A DNA stretch of 64,000 bases, taken from positions 124,001-188,000 of the forward strand of contig CAVYGO010000001.1 in the NCBI GenBank assembly GCA_963768085.1. The letters run 5' to 3'. The notes under the pieces were generated by a model that had not been told where the DNA came from, made no database searches, and saw nothing but the letters and a program-made list of their open reading frames with translations. This stretch comes from Pukyongia sp963768085. GTDB lineage: Bacteria; Bacteroidota; Bacteroidia; Flavobacteriales; Flavobacteriaceae. Every line of letters starts with the position of its first letter. The first letter of the stretch is position 1. A program made the translations under genes and the position numbers. Positions 1 to 9,115 of this stretch are shown in pieces.

Positions 1-812
1 TAAACGGAGGCTATGCCAAAGGATATAACGATGCGTTGAGAAATCTAAATGAAGACCTTTTTGTGTTACTAAACAGTGATGTTGAAGTGACGCAAGGTTG
101 GTTGCAAGAGGTCATTTCGCTATTCGAAAAGGATAGATCCATAGTTGCGGCGCAACCCAAGATACTGGATTATAAGAACAAGGGAATGTTTGAATACGCC
201 GGAGCAGCTGGAGGATATATTGATAAACTTGGGTATCCTTATTGCCGCGGCCGCATATTCAATACGTTAGAATCGGATTTAGGTCAGTATAATGACACCG
301 CCAAAATTTTCTGGGCTACCGGGGCCTGCCTGTTTGTTCGTAAAACTGCTTTTTGGGAAGTGGATGGTTTTGACGAAGATTTCTTCGCCCATCAGGAAGA
401 AATCGACTTGTGTTGGAGATTACAGGCCGATGGAGGATTGGTGATGTATATTGGAAGCGTTCATGTATATCACATTGGTGCAGCGACACTGGAAGCTGCC
501 AATCCGAGAAAGACTTTTTATAATTTCAGAAACACGCTGTTAATGCTGCTTAAGAATGTTAAGGGCAGCAAGGTTTACGGATTGATTTTCCAGCGACTCC
601 TACTCGATGCCATTGCGGGTATCCATTTCTTAATTCAGGGGAAAGGAAATCATTTCATAGCAATTCTTCGGGCGCACTTCAGTTTTTATTCCCTGTTTCC
701 GCAGTTCCTGAAAAAACGTAAGAAACACGCCACAACACTATCCTATTTCAAAATAAAGTCCATCGTTTGGAAGTACTATATTTCAAAAAAACGTAACTTT
801 ACCCAACTGTGA
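1..812 (+). CDS. Family 2 glycosyltransferase, 5' end outside the window
   Basis: C-terminal part of a GT-A fold family 2 glycosyltransferase, which moves a sugar from a nucleotide-sugar to a polysaccharide or lipid-linked acceptor on the inner face of the inner membrane. The frame is open to the left edge and reads NGGYAKGYNDAL before the first possible internal start (TTG at 36). That stretch is a typical piece of the rhamnosyltransferase-like GT2 fold, so the gene begins upstream of the window. The metal-binding DXD-type motif appears as NSDVEV, and FWATGACLFVRK with GFDEDFFAHQEEIDLCWR are the acceptor-side motifs, including the ED acidic pair. The basic C-terminal tail has one hydrophobic stretch that may associate with the membrane. 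Sugar and acceptor cannot be told from sequence. Family assignment is firm. Confidence 0.9.
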   Translation, partial: NGGYAKGYNDALRNLNEDLFVLLNSDVEVTQGWLQEVISLFEKDRSIVAAQPKILDYKNKGMFEYAGAAGGYIDKLGYPYCRGRIFNTLESDLGQYNDTAKIFWATGACLFVRKTAFWEVDGFDEDFFAHQEEIDLCWRLQADGGLVMYIGSVHVYHIGAATLEAANPRKTFYNFRNTLLMLLKNVKGSKVYGLIFQRLLLDAIAGIHFLIQGKGNHFIAILRAHFSFYSLFPQFLKKRKKHATTLSYFKIKSIVWKYYISKKRNFTQL

Positions 813-864
813 TAATTTTTACTTAAATTAATGTTAAGTGCGAATTTATCGTCGGCCTAATCAA

Positions 865-872
865 TAATTTTG
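865..872 (+). promoter_or_regulatory. Bacteroidota -7 promoter element TAATTTTG
   Basis: An exact match to TAnnTTTG lies 25 bp before the start codon of the OmpA-domain lipoprotein, which puts transcription start near 878. No TTG sits at the expected -33 spacing, so only the -7 half is supported. Confidence 0.45.
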
Positions 873-897
873 AATAAACAAATAAAATAATCTTAAC

Positions 898-1761
898 ATG
901 AAAAAACTTTTAATATTGACAGCCTGTGCAGGACTGTTATTTTCTTCTTGTGTATCGAAAAAACAGTATGCCGACCTGGAAGCCAGGCATAAGAAAACAC
1001 AGGATTTGCTAAATACCGCAACCGTTAAATTAAATAGCTGTTTAACAGATAAAGCCGCAGCGGTAGCCCGCGTACAATCTCTCGAAGAAGCCATAGCCGA
1101 TCTGCGTAAGACCAATCAGGATCTTATACAGAGCTCTAAGGACCTAACTATGCTAACGAAACAAGGTGCCATCAACGTAGAAAAATCTTTGGAAAGTCTG
1201 AAGGAAAAAGATCTGAAGATCTCTAGACTGCAGGATGCACTGAACAAGAAAGACAGCGTAACTTTAGCATTGGTCACGAGTTTAAAGCGGGAAGTTGGGC
1301 TTGATGATCCGGATATTAATATTGATGTCGAAGGAGGGGTTGTCCTAATCTCATTATCAGACAAGGTATTATTCAGGTCAGGCTCATACCGTCTATCATC
1401 GCGTGCTAATGAAATTCTTGGAAAAGTTGCCACTGTGATAAATGGCAAGCCGGATTTTGAAGCACTGGTTGAAAGCCATACGGATAACGTACCTTACAAA
1501 AGCGGAGTTTTGGAAGATAACTGGGATTTAAGTGTGAAGCGATCTACCTCCGTTGTTAGAAAACTACAGGAACTTGGTGTTAACCCGGGTCAGTTAATTG
1601 CTGCAGGACGCGCAGATTACGAGCCCCTGGTGGAAAACACCACGGCTGAAAACAAGGCGCGAAACAGAAGAACGAAAATCCTGGTTATTCCTAAGATAGA
1701 TCAGTTCTACGAAATGATCGAAGACGAACTTGAAACACTCGCAACTGAAGAAGGAAACTAA
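898..1761 (+). CDS. OmpA-family peptidoglycan-binding lipoprotein
   Basis: Envelope lipoprotein that probably ties the outer membrane to peptidoglycan. The 287-residue product starts with a short hydrophobic signal ending in a lipobox (LLFSSC), so lipidation is expected at Cys18. Residues ~25-130 are a charged heptad-like coiled coil (QYADLEARHKKTQDLLN onward). The C-terminal ~120 residues are an OmpA/MotB-like domain: VLFRSGSYRLSS, then ESHTDNVPY and NWDLSVKRSTSVVRKL, then GRADYEPLVEN and NRRTKI. The Asp and Arg that grip the diaminopimelate side chain in this family are present (HTDN, NRRTKI). It is transcribed alone: a -7 element lies in front and a strong terminator behind. Annotation in relatives is simply OmpA family protein. 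Confidence 0.93.
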   Translation: MKKLLILTACAGLLFSSCVSKKQYADLEARHKKTQDLLNTATVKLNSCLTDKAAAVARVQSLEEAIADLRKTNQDLIQSSKDLTMLTKQGAINVEKSLESLKEKDLKISRLQDALNKKDSVTLALVTSLKREVGLDDPDINIDVEGGVVLISLSDKVLFRSGSYRLSSRANEILGKVATVINGKPDFEALVESHTDNVPYKSGVLEDNWDLSVKRSTSVVRKLQELGVNPGQLIAAGRADYEPLVENTTAENKARNRRTKILVIPKIDQFYEMIEDELETLATEEGN

Positions 1762-1782
1762 AATTTATAATTAGATATTCTA

Positions 1783-1810
1783 AACCCGGACCATAGTCCG
1801 GGTTTTTTTA
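1783..1810 (+). terminator. Rho-independent terminator of the OmpA-family gene
   Basis: A perfect 9-bp stem (AACCCGGAC/GTCCGGGTT) closes a 4-nt loop and runs into seven T residues, 22 bp after the stop codon. Confidence 0.92.
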
Positions 1811-1946
1811 TGTGATAGAAATTGTAACAGAATATAATGATATTCGTCTATTAATATGTTGATCGGATTATATCGGTTCTCAATTCCCCGGGCGACCAGA
1901 ATTCCACAACCCACTAAAAACAACCAATATTAAGATTTCTAATCTC

Positions 1947-2360
1947 ATGGAAGCACATTATCGTTTTACAGACGAATCTTTCGAAAAACAGTTCAAGTTT
2001 GGCTTGCTGCACCCAAGCTATTTTACACACGAAGCACATCTGCGCCTGGCTTGGATTCACATACACAAATACGGACTTGAAAAAGCTATCCAAAATGTAA
2101 CCAACCAGTTAGAGACGTTCACAGTTTTACATAACGAGCGTACTAAATTCAATACAACGGTGACGGTTGCTGCTGTTAGGGCGGTGCATCATTTCATGTT
2201 GGAAACAGAGTCGAATACATTTAAAGACTTTATTGAAGAATTTCCTAGATTAAAATTCGACTTTAGGGAATTGCTTGGGTATCATTACGCCTTCAATATT
2301 TTCGCTTCCGAAGAAGCCAAAGAAAAATTCATGGAGCCTGATTTGCTACCATTCGATTAA
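1947..2360 (+). CDS. Conserved hypothetical protein, 137 aa, His-rich helical
   Basis: I do not recognise a named family. The product is small, soluble and mostly helical, with no signal peptide or membrane segment. Histidines cluster in its N-terminal half (FTHEAHLRLAWIHIHKYG, near residues 28-46) and recur at AVRAVHHFM around residues 75-83, a spacing that could bind a metal or a small ligand. The C-terminus is acidic. It has its own upstream region of 186 bp and ends 3 bp before the convergent YrdC/YciO gene. The sequence reads like a real, conserved protein rather than a chance frame, but any function would be a guess. Confidence 0.75.
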   Translation: MEAHYRFTDESFEKQFKFGLLHPSYFTHEAHLRLAWIHIHKYGLEKAIQNVTNQLETFTVLHNERTKFNTTVTVAAVRAVHHFMLETESNTFKDFIEEFPRLKFDFRELLGYHYAFNIFASEEAKEKFMEPDLLPFD

Positions 2361-2363
2361 TAT

Positions 2364-2981
2364 TTAAATCTCCAGGCTTCCTTTGCCTTCCCTTATCAAA
2401 ACCGGTTCATCTCCGGTTAGATCGATTACGGTAGAAGGTATATTTCCGCCGTAGCCTCCATCCACAACCACGTCGACCACTTTCCCCCATTTCTCGTAGA
2501 TCAGTTCGGGGTCCGTCGTGTATTCAATAACTTCGTCCTCATCTTTAATAGAGGTTGAAGCAATGGGATGACCCAGTTCTCGAACGAGTGACCGGGCAAT
2601 TTCATTATCCGGTACACGTATTCCCACTTCCTTCTTCTTTTTGAATACGGAAGGCAGATTATTATTGCCGGGAAGGATAAAGGTATAGGGTCCCGGCAAG
2701 GCTCGTTTTAGTATCTTGAAGGTGGCAGTATCTATTTGCCGTACATAATCGGAAAGATTACTAAGGTCCTCGCAGATAAACGAAAAATTGGCTTTATCGA
2801 GTTTAACGCCTTTTAGCTTCGCCAATCGTTCCATGGCTTTACTACTCGTGATATCGCATCCCAGAGCATACACAGTGTCGCTGGGATAAATAACCAGGCC
2901 TCCTTTTCGAAAAATATCGACCACTTTTTTGATATCCTTCGGATTAGGATTCTCCTCGTAAATTCTAATAAGTTCGGCCAT
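2364..2981 (-). CDS. YrdC/YciO/Sua5 family protein (annotated L-threonylcarbamoyladenylate synthase)
   Basis: A YrdC-fold protein of 205 residues. The family includes TsaC/Sua5, which makes threonylcarbamoyl-AMP from threonine, bicarbonate and ATP for the t6A37 modification of ANN-decoding tRNAs. The fold is clear from GGLVIYPSDTVYALGCD, PGPYTFILPG, VGIRVPDN and PIASTS. Detail favours the YciO branch: the nucleotide/basic site reads KGVKLDKANFSFICEDLS, as in YciO-type proteins, rather than the KxRP-type site of true TsaC. The exact reaction is therefore less certain than the fold. It lies just downstream of the UvrD/PcrA gene on the same strand with a 36-bp gap, so the two may be co-transcribed. 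Confidence 0.88.
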   Translation of the reverse strand: MAELIRIYEENPNPKDIKKVVDIFRKGGLVIYPSDTVYALGCDITSSKAMERLAKLKGVKLDKANFSFICEDLSNLSDYVRQIDTATFKILKRALPGPYTFILPGNNNLPSVFKKKKEVGIRVPDNEIARSLVRELGHPIASTSIKDEDEVIEYTTDPELIYEKWGKVVDVVVDGGYGGNIPSTVIDLTGDEPVLIREGKGSLEI

Positions 2982-3017
2982 ATTCTAAAGTATAAAATTT
3001 TTCAAAGTATATCCCGA

Positions 3018-5393
3018 CTAAGAATCGAGTACATTCAGTTTGGCAAAACGCAGCAGAAGTTTTTTTAAGCCGCCGTTCTCAAATAGTATTTCGGCTTTGC
3101 TATCGGCACCGATCCCTTCTATTTTTAGAATTTTTCCCTTTCCAAAGCGAACGTGCTCGACCATTGTACCTTCAGATAAATTCGCACTGGCCGGATCAAA
3201 ATTTTTATCGGTATCACTGGTAACAGGCTTTAATCTTCTCAATTTCCTAAGTTGTGCCGCGGTATGGCCTTTAGGCGATGTTCCCGATGTGGGTTTCCGA
3301 AACCTCAGTTTGCTCTTATCCACATCACCGAATATATCTGTGTCTATTAGAGGTTTAAACCTGTTTTCGGTAATCGGTGTGAGATACTCCAGAAATTGTT
3401 CTTCGATCTCTTCAATAAAACGACTGGGTTCTGCGTCAATTAGTTTCCCCCATCTGTATCTGCTCTGAGTATAGGTTAGATAAGCCTGTTTTTCTGCACG
3501 GGTTATTGCTACATAAAATAGGCGCCTTTCCTCTTCAATTTCTGAGCGTGTATTCATACTCATGGCAGAGGGAAACAGATCTTCCTCCATCCCCACGACA
3601 TAGACAAAAGGAAATTCAAGGCCTTTCGCGAGATGCACTGTCATTAGGGCTACACGGTTCTCATCGCCTTTATCATTATCCAGATCGGTTGCAAGGGCCA
3701 CATCCTCCATAAACTCGGCCAGGACTCCGGTTGTATCGGCCAGTTCCTTCTGCTCTTCCACAAAATCCCGCATTCCATTCAGTAATTCCTCAATATTCTC
3801 AATACGCGTTATGCCTTCCGGGGTTCCGTCTTTTTTCAGTTCCTGAACCAATCCGGTCTTTTTAGTTACATGCTCCGCAATCTGAAACGCATCATAGCCA
3901 TTATTCAATACCTGGAAACTTTCAATCATGGTCACGAAATTCATAAGCTTACCCTGGGTGCCTTTATTGATCTTCAGGTCGATCTTATCGATGTGCTTCA
4001 TTACATCGAACATCGACCGATCGTAATGATTGGCCGCCACAATAAGGCGATCCACCGTGGTTTGACCTATACCTCTTGCCGGGTAATTGATTACCCGTTT
4101 CAGGGCTTCCTCATCCTTAGAATTGAGAACGAGCCGCAAATACGCCAATACATCTTTAATCTCCTTGCGCTGGTAGAAGCTTAGTCCGCCATAGATCCTG
4201 TAGGGTATATCTTTTTTTCGTAAGGCATCCTCGATGGCCCGGGATTGGGCATTAGTCCTGTATAAGACTGCAAATTCATCGAACTTCATCTGGTTGCTCA
4301 TGGCATTTTCGAAGATGGAACTTGCCACAAAACGGCCTTCATCACCATCCGTCATCGTTCGATTTACCAAAATCTTATTACCTTCATCATTGGCCGTCCA
4401 AACTACCTTTTCCAGTCGTTGTTGGTTCTTTTCAATGATACTATTAGCAGCATTCACGATGTTTTTTGTGGACCGGTAATTCTGTTCCAGCCTGTAAACA
4501 CGTACATCATCATAATCTTTCTGGAAGTTCAGGATGTTGTTGATATTCGCTCCCCGGAATGCATAGATACTCTGGGCATCATCACCAACTACACAGATAT
4601 TCTGAAATCGGTCGCTTAATGCCTTTACTATGAGATACTGACTATGATTCGTATCCTGGTACTCATCCACCAAGATGTAACGGAATCTATTCTGATATTT
4701 TGAAAGGACATCGGGAAAACGATTTAACAATTCGTTAGTTTTCAGCAGTAAATCATCAAAATCCATGGCACCTGCCTTGAAGCATTTATCGACATAGGCC
4801 TGGTATATATCTCCAAGCCTGGGTATCTTGGCCATGGCATCCGCCTCCTGGAGTTCTGGATTTTTGAAATATGCCTTTACGGTGATCAGACTGTTCTTAT
4901 AAGAAGATATTCTTGAATAGACTTGTTTGTACTTATAGATGTCCTTATCAAGTTGCATCTCTTTGATGATACTGCGAATTACACTTTGTGAATCCTGAGT
5001 ATCATAAATAGTGAAATTGGAGGGGTATCCTAATCTATCCGCTTCAAATCTGAGAATCTTTGCAAAAATGCTGTGGAAGGTGCCCATCCATAGATTCTTA
5101 GCCTCACTACTCCCAACGATATTCGCAATACGCTTTTTCATTTCACGAGCTGCCTTGTTGGTAAAGGTCAGTGCCAGTATATTAAAGGGATCCACTCCTT
5201 GGGACATCAGGTATGCAATGCGATAAGTGAGAACACGGGTTTTACCGGACCCTGCTCCGGCAATAACGATCATGGCACCCTCTTTTTGAAGAACGGGTGC
5301 TAATTGCGCGTCGTTAAGTTGTTCCAAATATGCCTGCAAACCGTGAAGTTTCTGAAGCGGAAAAATACTGAATTTACAAGGATATTTTCCCAT
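3018..5393 (-). CDS. UvrD/PcrA-type superfamily 1A DNA helicase
   Basis: 3'-5' DNA helicase of the UvrD/PcrA/Rep family, used in repair and in clearing stalled replication or transcription. All SF1A motifs are present in order: Q motif LNDAQ, Walker A AGAGSGKT, Ia TFTNKAAREM, Walker B VDEYQDTN, III GDDAQSIYAFRGA, IV LEQNYRST, V TVHLAKGLEFPFVYVVG and VI RRLFYVAITRAEKQ. The C-terminus ends in the small Tudor-like domain seen in PcrA (GTMVEHVRFGKGKILKIEG). The frame opens at 5393, but the conserved protein seems to begin later (LQAYLEQLNDAQ); a TTG at 5339 is a plausible true start, since family members usually begin a few residues before the LNDAQ motif. Length of about 770-790 residues is normal. 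Confidence 0.95.
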   Translation of the reverse strand: MGKYPCKFSIFPLQKLHGLQAYLEQLNDAQLAPVLQKEGAMIVIAGAGSGKTRVLTYRIAYLMSQGVDPFNILALTFTNKAAREMKKRIANIVGSSEAKNLWMGTFHSIFAKILRFEADRLGYPSNFTIYDTQDSQSVIRSIIKEMQLDKDIYKYKQVYSRISSYKNSLITVKAYFKNPELQEADAMAKIPRLGDIYQAYVDKCFKAGAMDFDDLLLKTNELLNRFPDVLSKYQNRFRYILVDEYQDTNHSQYLIVKALSDRFQNICVVGDDAQSIYAFRGANINNILNFQKDYDDVRVYRLEQNYRSTKNIVNAANSIIEKNQQRLEKVVWTANDEGNKILVNRTMTDGDEGRFVASSIFENAMSNQMKFDEFAVLYRTNAQSRAIEDALRKKDIPYRIYGGLSFYQRKEIKDVLAYLRLVLNSKDEEALKRVINYPARGIGQTTVDRLIVAANHYDRSMFDVMKHIDKIDLKINKGTQGKLMNFVTMIESFQVLNNGYDAFQIAEHVTKKTGLVQELKKDGTPEGITRIENIEELLNGMRDFVEEQKELADTTGVLAEFMEDVALATDLDNDKGDENRVALMTVHLAKGLEFPFVYVVGMEEDLFPSAMSMNTRSEIEEERRLFYVAITRAEKQAYLTYTQSRYRWGKLIDAEPSRFIEEIEEQFLEYLTPITENRFKPLIDTDIFGDVDKSKLRFRKPTSGTSPKGHTAAQLRKLRRLKPVTSDTDKNFDPASANLSEGTMVEHVRFGKGKILKIEGIGADSKAEILFENGGLKKLLLRFAKLNVLDS

Positions 5394-5475
5394 GGGGATT
5401 CATAAATTATAAACAATCGAAGGTTGTTTTCGTTTTATTGAAAATCAGTTATCTTTAGCTGAACTTTTTTACCTT

Positions 5476-6759
5476 ATGATACGTACCACTATCTTTTTCC
5501 TTGCCTTATTCGCAGTAGGTTTCGCGCAGGCGCAAATGGACAAATCGGTCCTAAATGATATTGAAAATATTGAAAAGCAAGTAATAGACTGGCGTCGTTA
5601 TTTCCATCAAAATCCGGAACTCTCTAACCGCGAATTTAATACCGCAGAAAAGATCGAAAGTCATTTGCGATCTCTGGGGATGGAAGTGCAATCTGGAATC
5701 GCGAAAACGGGTGTTGTAGGCGTACTTAGAGGCGATATACCAGGGAAGGTCGTGGCATTAAGAGCGGATATTGATGGACTACCCGTCACCGAACGTAACG
5801 ATCTGCCCTATAAAAGCGAAGTTACCTCAACCTTTCTGAACACAGAAACCGGTGTAATGCATGCCTGTGGGCATGATACGCATATCGCCATCCTGATGGG
5901 TGTTGCTGAAGTGTTGTCCAATAACAGGGACAAGATCAACGGTACGGTGAAGTTTATCTTTCAACCGGCTGAAGAAGGCCCGCCACCGGGAGAAGAAGGT
6001 GGGGCAAAGCTGATGATCAAAGAAGGAGTTCTTAAAAACCCCGACGTTGATGCCATCTTCGGGTTGCATATAAATTCTGCTACCCCAGTGGGGACCATAA
6101 AATATAAAAGCGGTGGCACCATGGCCGCGGTGGAACGCTTTGTGGTTACTGTAAAAGGTAAGCAAACACATGGATCCGCACCTTGGACGGGTGTAGACCC
6201 TATTCTGATTTCAGCGAAGATCATAGACGGGTTCCAGACGATTATCAGCCGTGAATCACCATTAGTTGATGAAGCGGCAGTGATTACAGTTGGAAAGATC
6301 ACCAGTGGTGTACGATTCAACATTATCCCGGAAAGTGCTGAAATGATAGGAACTGTTAGAACACTTAATCCTAAAATGCGGGAACTTATTATAAGACGTA
6401 TGACTGAAATGGCCGGGGATATCGCCAAGGCCTATGGTGGTGAAGCCAGTATTGAATGGCAGAATAACACGGTAGTTACGTATAACGACCCGGATCTAAC
6501 AGCACAGATGTTACCAACACTACAGAAGGTTGCGGGTACAGAAAATGTAGTTACCATGAAAGCCACAACCGGGGGCGAAGATTTTTCGTATTTCCAGGAG
6601 ATTGTACCGGGCTTTTATTTTTTCCTGGGCGGAATGACTCAGGGAAATACAAAACCTTATCCGCATCATACCCCAGATTTTCTTATCGATGATTCCGGCT
6701 TATTACTGGGTGTAAAAGCTATGACACAACTTTCGTTAGATTATTTAAACGCAAATTAA
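5476..6759 (+). CDS. Secreted M20D-family amidohydrolase / peptidase
   Basis: Zinc-dependent hydrolase of the M20D group (hippurate hydrolase, N-acyl-amino-acid amidohydrolase, carboxypeptidase Ss1 type). It removes an acyl or aminoacyl group from an amino-acid derivative. The first ~19 residues are a signal peptide ending AQAQ, so it acts in the periplasm or outside. The metal site is visible: HACGHDTH (Cys131, His133, Asp134, His136), then PAEEGPPPGEEGG with the catalytic Glu, then GLHINSATPVG, GGEDFSYF and the final HHTPDF. The middle lid domain begins near GGTMAAVERFVV. Its stop codon directly abuts the start of the glutamate-synthase-domain gene, so the two form an operon. A shared role in glutamate or N-acyl-amino-acid use is inference. 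A -7-like TATCTTTA lies at 5450. Confidence 0.92.
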   Translation: MIRTTIFFLALFAVGFAQAQMDKSVLNDIENIEKQVIDWRRYFHQNPELSNREFNTAEKIESHLRSLGMEVQSGIAKTGVVGVLRGDIPGKVVALRADIDGLPVTERNDLPYKSEVTSTFLNTETGVMHACGHDTHIAILMGVAEVLSNNRDKINGTVKFIFQPAEEGPPPGEEGGAKLMIKEGVLKNPDVDAIFGLHINSATPVGTIKYKSGGTMAAVERFVVTVKGKQTHGSAPWTGVDPILISAKIIDGFQTIISRESPLVDEAAVITVGKITSGVRFNIIPESAEMIGTVRTLNPKMRELIIRRMTEMAGDIAKAYGGEASIEWQNNTVVTYNDPDLTAQMLPTLQKVAGTENVVTMKATTGGEDFSYFQEIVPGFYFFLGGMTQGNTKPYPHHTPDFLIDDSGLLLGVKAMTQLSLDYLNAN

Positions 6760-8373
6760 ATGGATGCATTCTTGGAAGCGTTAAAATCGGTTCCCTGGTG
6801 GGGGTGGATTCTCATTGTATTGGCGATAATTGCCATTCGCGATATATTCTTCAATAAACGACATACTATACAGCACAACTTTCCAATTGTTGGTCACATA
6901 AGGTATATGCTGGAGAGTATAGGGCCGGAGCTTCGTCAATATATTGTAGCTAATAATCGCGAGGAGCTTCCTTTTAACCGTATCGAACGCGGTTGGATCT
7001 ATGCCTCGGCAAAGAATGAGAACAATTACGAAGGCTTTGGCAGTGATCGCGATTTCTACAAACCGAATTATATTTTTATCAATAATGCCATGCTTCCCTA
7101 TAAACTGCCGAAGGATCATCCGAACAGGAACGACCCTTACTTTGTACCCTGTGCCAAGGTAATGGGTGATGGTAGAAGGAGACGTCCGTACAGGCCGGCT
7201 TCGGTAATTAATGTTTCTGCCATGAGTTTCGGATCCCTATCTGCAAGGGCGATCGAATCATTAAATCATGGGTGTGCCATGGCGCATGCATACCATAATA
7301 CGGGAGAAGGCGGCTTATCCCCGTATCATCGTAATGGCGGGGATGTAGTTTTCCACTTCGGAACGGGGTATTTCGGGGTGCGAGATGCTGAAGGAAACTT
7401 CTGTATGGAAAAAATGAAACAATTGGTTAAGGACAATCCGCAGGTACGGGCCATTGAGGTTAAGCTAAGCCAGGGAGCAAAACCGGGTAAAGGGGGTGTT
7501 TTACCTGGTTCTAAAATCACATCGGAAATTGCCAGGATACGGGGAGTAAAAAAAGGGAGGGACGTACTCTCACCTCCTACTCATAGCGCCTTCGAAGGAA
7601 TAGATGGGCTTCTCGATTTTATAGAGGAAATCGCCGAAGCGACCGGATTACCAGTGGGGATCAAATCGGCCGTAGGTAAACTCGACCACTGGGAGGAATT
7701 GGCTGTAAAAATGAAAAATAGTGGAAATGGTCCCGATTTCATCACCATAGATGGAGGCGAAGGAGGGACAGGTGCCGCACCACCAAGCTTTGCCGATCAT
7801 GTAGCACTTCCCTGGGTCTTCGGGTTTAGTGATGTTTATAAGATATTTCAGAAGAATGAACTGTGCGATAAAACGGTATTCATAGGTAGTGGCAAGTTAG
7901 GCTTTCCCGCCAAAGCGGCTATGGCATTTGCTATGGGTGCAGACTGTATTAACGTTGCTCGCGAAGCTATGATGGCCATAGGCTGTATTCAAGCTCAGAT
8001 CTGCCATAACAATCATTGTCCGAGCGGCGTGGCCACCCAGAACAAATGGCGTCAGCGTGGCATTAACATTGAAGATAAGGCGAAGCGCACCCACTATTAT
8101 TTTAAGAATTTCCGCAAGGAATTATTAGAGATTACACATGCCTGTGGATACGAGCACCCATCACAGATGACGATGGAGGATGTAGAGTTTAGCCTGGGAG
8201 ATCGTAACTTGCTAAAAACACTGGCAGATTCATTTGGATACCATAAAACGAAGTCTCCATTTAGAAGTGTTGAAGAATGTATGGTTTGTGAGCATCTTGG
8301 CGGAAATTACCAGCCGAAAGAGGCAAAAAACAGTGTTCAGAGGGCAATGGAAAAAAATGAAGTGCGGTATTAA
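6760..8373 (+). CDS. Membrane-anchored FMN-binding glutamate synthase family protein
   Basis: Contains the FMN/iron-sulfur domain of glutamate synthase large subunit (GltB central domain) without the glutamine amidotransferase domain. Residues ~10-28 form one membrane anchor (WWGWILIVLAIIAIRDIFF). The barrel carries SFGSLSARAIESLNHG, GEGGLSPYH, KLSQGAKPGKGG, SPPTHS and DGGEGGTGAAP, all flavin or 2-oxoglutarate site motifs. Cys409, Cys415 and Cys420 are spaced C-x5-C-x4-C, exactly the [3Fe-4S] pattern of GltB. Length of 537 residues is usual for these stand-alone proteins. Their true reaction and electron donor are not well established; glutamate formation from ammonia or another amine is possible. 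Overlap-free junction with the amidohydrolase suggests translation from one mRNA. The gene converges with the LytTR regulator, leaving 1 bp between stops. Confidence 0.93.
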   Translation: MDAFLEALKSVPWWGWILIVLAIIAIRDIFFNKRHTIQHNFPIVGHIRYMLESIGPELRQYIVANNREELPFNRIERGWIYASAKNENNYEGFGSDRDFYKPNYIFINNAMLPYKLPKDHPNRNDPYFVPCAKVMGDGRRRRPYRPASVINVSAMSFGSLSARAIESLNHGCAMAHAYHNTGEGGLSPYHRNGGDVVFHFGTGYFGVRDAEGNFCMEKMKQLVKDNPQVRAIEVKLSQGAKPGKGGVLPGSKITSEIARIRGVKKGRDVLSPPTHSAFEGIDGLLDFIEEIAEATGLPVGIKSAVGKLDHWEELAVKMKNSGNGPDFITIDGGEGGTGAAPPSFADHVALPWVFGFSDVYKIFQKNELCDKTVFIGSGKLGFPAKAAMAFAMGADCINVAREAMMAIGCIQAQICHNNHCPSGVATQNKWRQRGINIEDKAKRTHYYFKNFRKELLEITHACGYEHPSQMTMEDVEFSLGDRNLLKTLADSFGYHKTKSPFRSVEECMVCEHLGGNYQPKEAKNSVQRAMEKNEVRY

Positions 8374-8374
8374 A

Positions 8375-9115
8375 TTAGTTGAACAATCCCAGGAACACTT
8401 TCCTGTGGGTTTTCGAAATTGGGACTCTGGTGTCGTTCGATAAAAGCAGATAACCTTCGTTCTCGAACGTTCGCACGCTTTCAATGTTGACAATATGCGA
8501 TTTGTGGCATTTGAAAAATATTTCACTTAAAGACTTGGCAAATTTACCCAGGTTATAGGAGCTGGTTATAGTTTCACCAGATATCAGGTGAATTCTGGTA
8601 TATCCCTCGTAGCCTTCCAGATGTACGACTTCATTTTCGGGAATGAGTGATAATCCTTTAGCCGTGGGCACCACAATTTTTTTTGTTCGGCTAATGGTAT
8701 CTTTCAAAACCTGCAGTAAGTTTTCGCCAGATTGTGCCTGTTGTTGTTTTATAATAGCCGTTCTCGCTTTTTCAACCGCTTCGAGCAATTCAGAATCGTC
8801 TACGGGTTTCAAAATATAATCCACAGCAGATTCTTTCAGCGCTTTAAGGGCATACTCGCTATACGCAGTTACAAAGATGACCTGAAAATTAACTTCAGAC
8901 AGTTCCATCAGCAAATCGAATCCGCTCATTCTCGGCATTTCAATATCGAGAAACAAAATATCAGGAGGATTCAATTTCAGTTCCTTCAGCGCGGTGGCGG
9001 GACTCTGAAAAGTCGCTTTTATATCCAGATCGGGACATAAATCGGATACCTTATTTTCCAATAGGCCCAGGGCAGACAGTTCGTCGTCGACTAATATGGC
9101 GGAATATGAGGTCAT
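8375..9115 (-). CDS. LytTR-family response regulator
   Basis: Two-domain transcription regulator of 246 residues. Residues 1-120 are a receiver domain with acidic pair Asp10-Asp11, phosphate acceptor Asp57 (FLDIEMP) and the conserved Lys in LKPVDD. Residues ~145-246 form a LytTR DNA-binding domain (LIPENEVVHLEGYEGYTRIHL, then KCHKSHIVNIESV). The start overlaps the end of the sensor kinase gene by 4 bp (ATGA), so the two are translationally coupled and almost surely a cognate pair. LytTR domains bind tandem ~9-bp imperfect repeats; I could not pick out such sites with confidence nearby. Target genes are unknown, although the type IX secreted protein just upstream is a candidate by position. 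Confidence 0.94.
   Translation of the reverse strand: MTSYSAILVDDELSALGLLENKVSDLCPDLDIKATFQSPATALKELKLNPPDILFLDIEMPRMSGFDLLMELSEVNFQVIFVTAYSEYALKALKESAVDYILKPVDDSELLEAVEKARTAIIKQQQAQSGENLLQVLKDTISRTKKIVVPTAKGLSLIPENEVVHLEGYEGYTRIHLISGETITSSYNLGKFAKSLSEIFFKCHKSHIVNIESVRTFENEGYLLLSNDTRVPISKTHRKVFLGLFN

Noticed and set aside
861..1448. Minus-strand frames opposite the OmpA-family gene
   Set aside because: Shadow frames of a well-supported gene; low-complexity Ser/Arg-rich translation.
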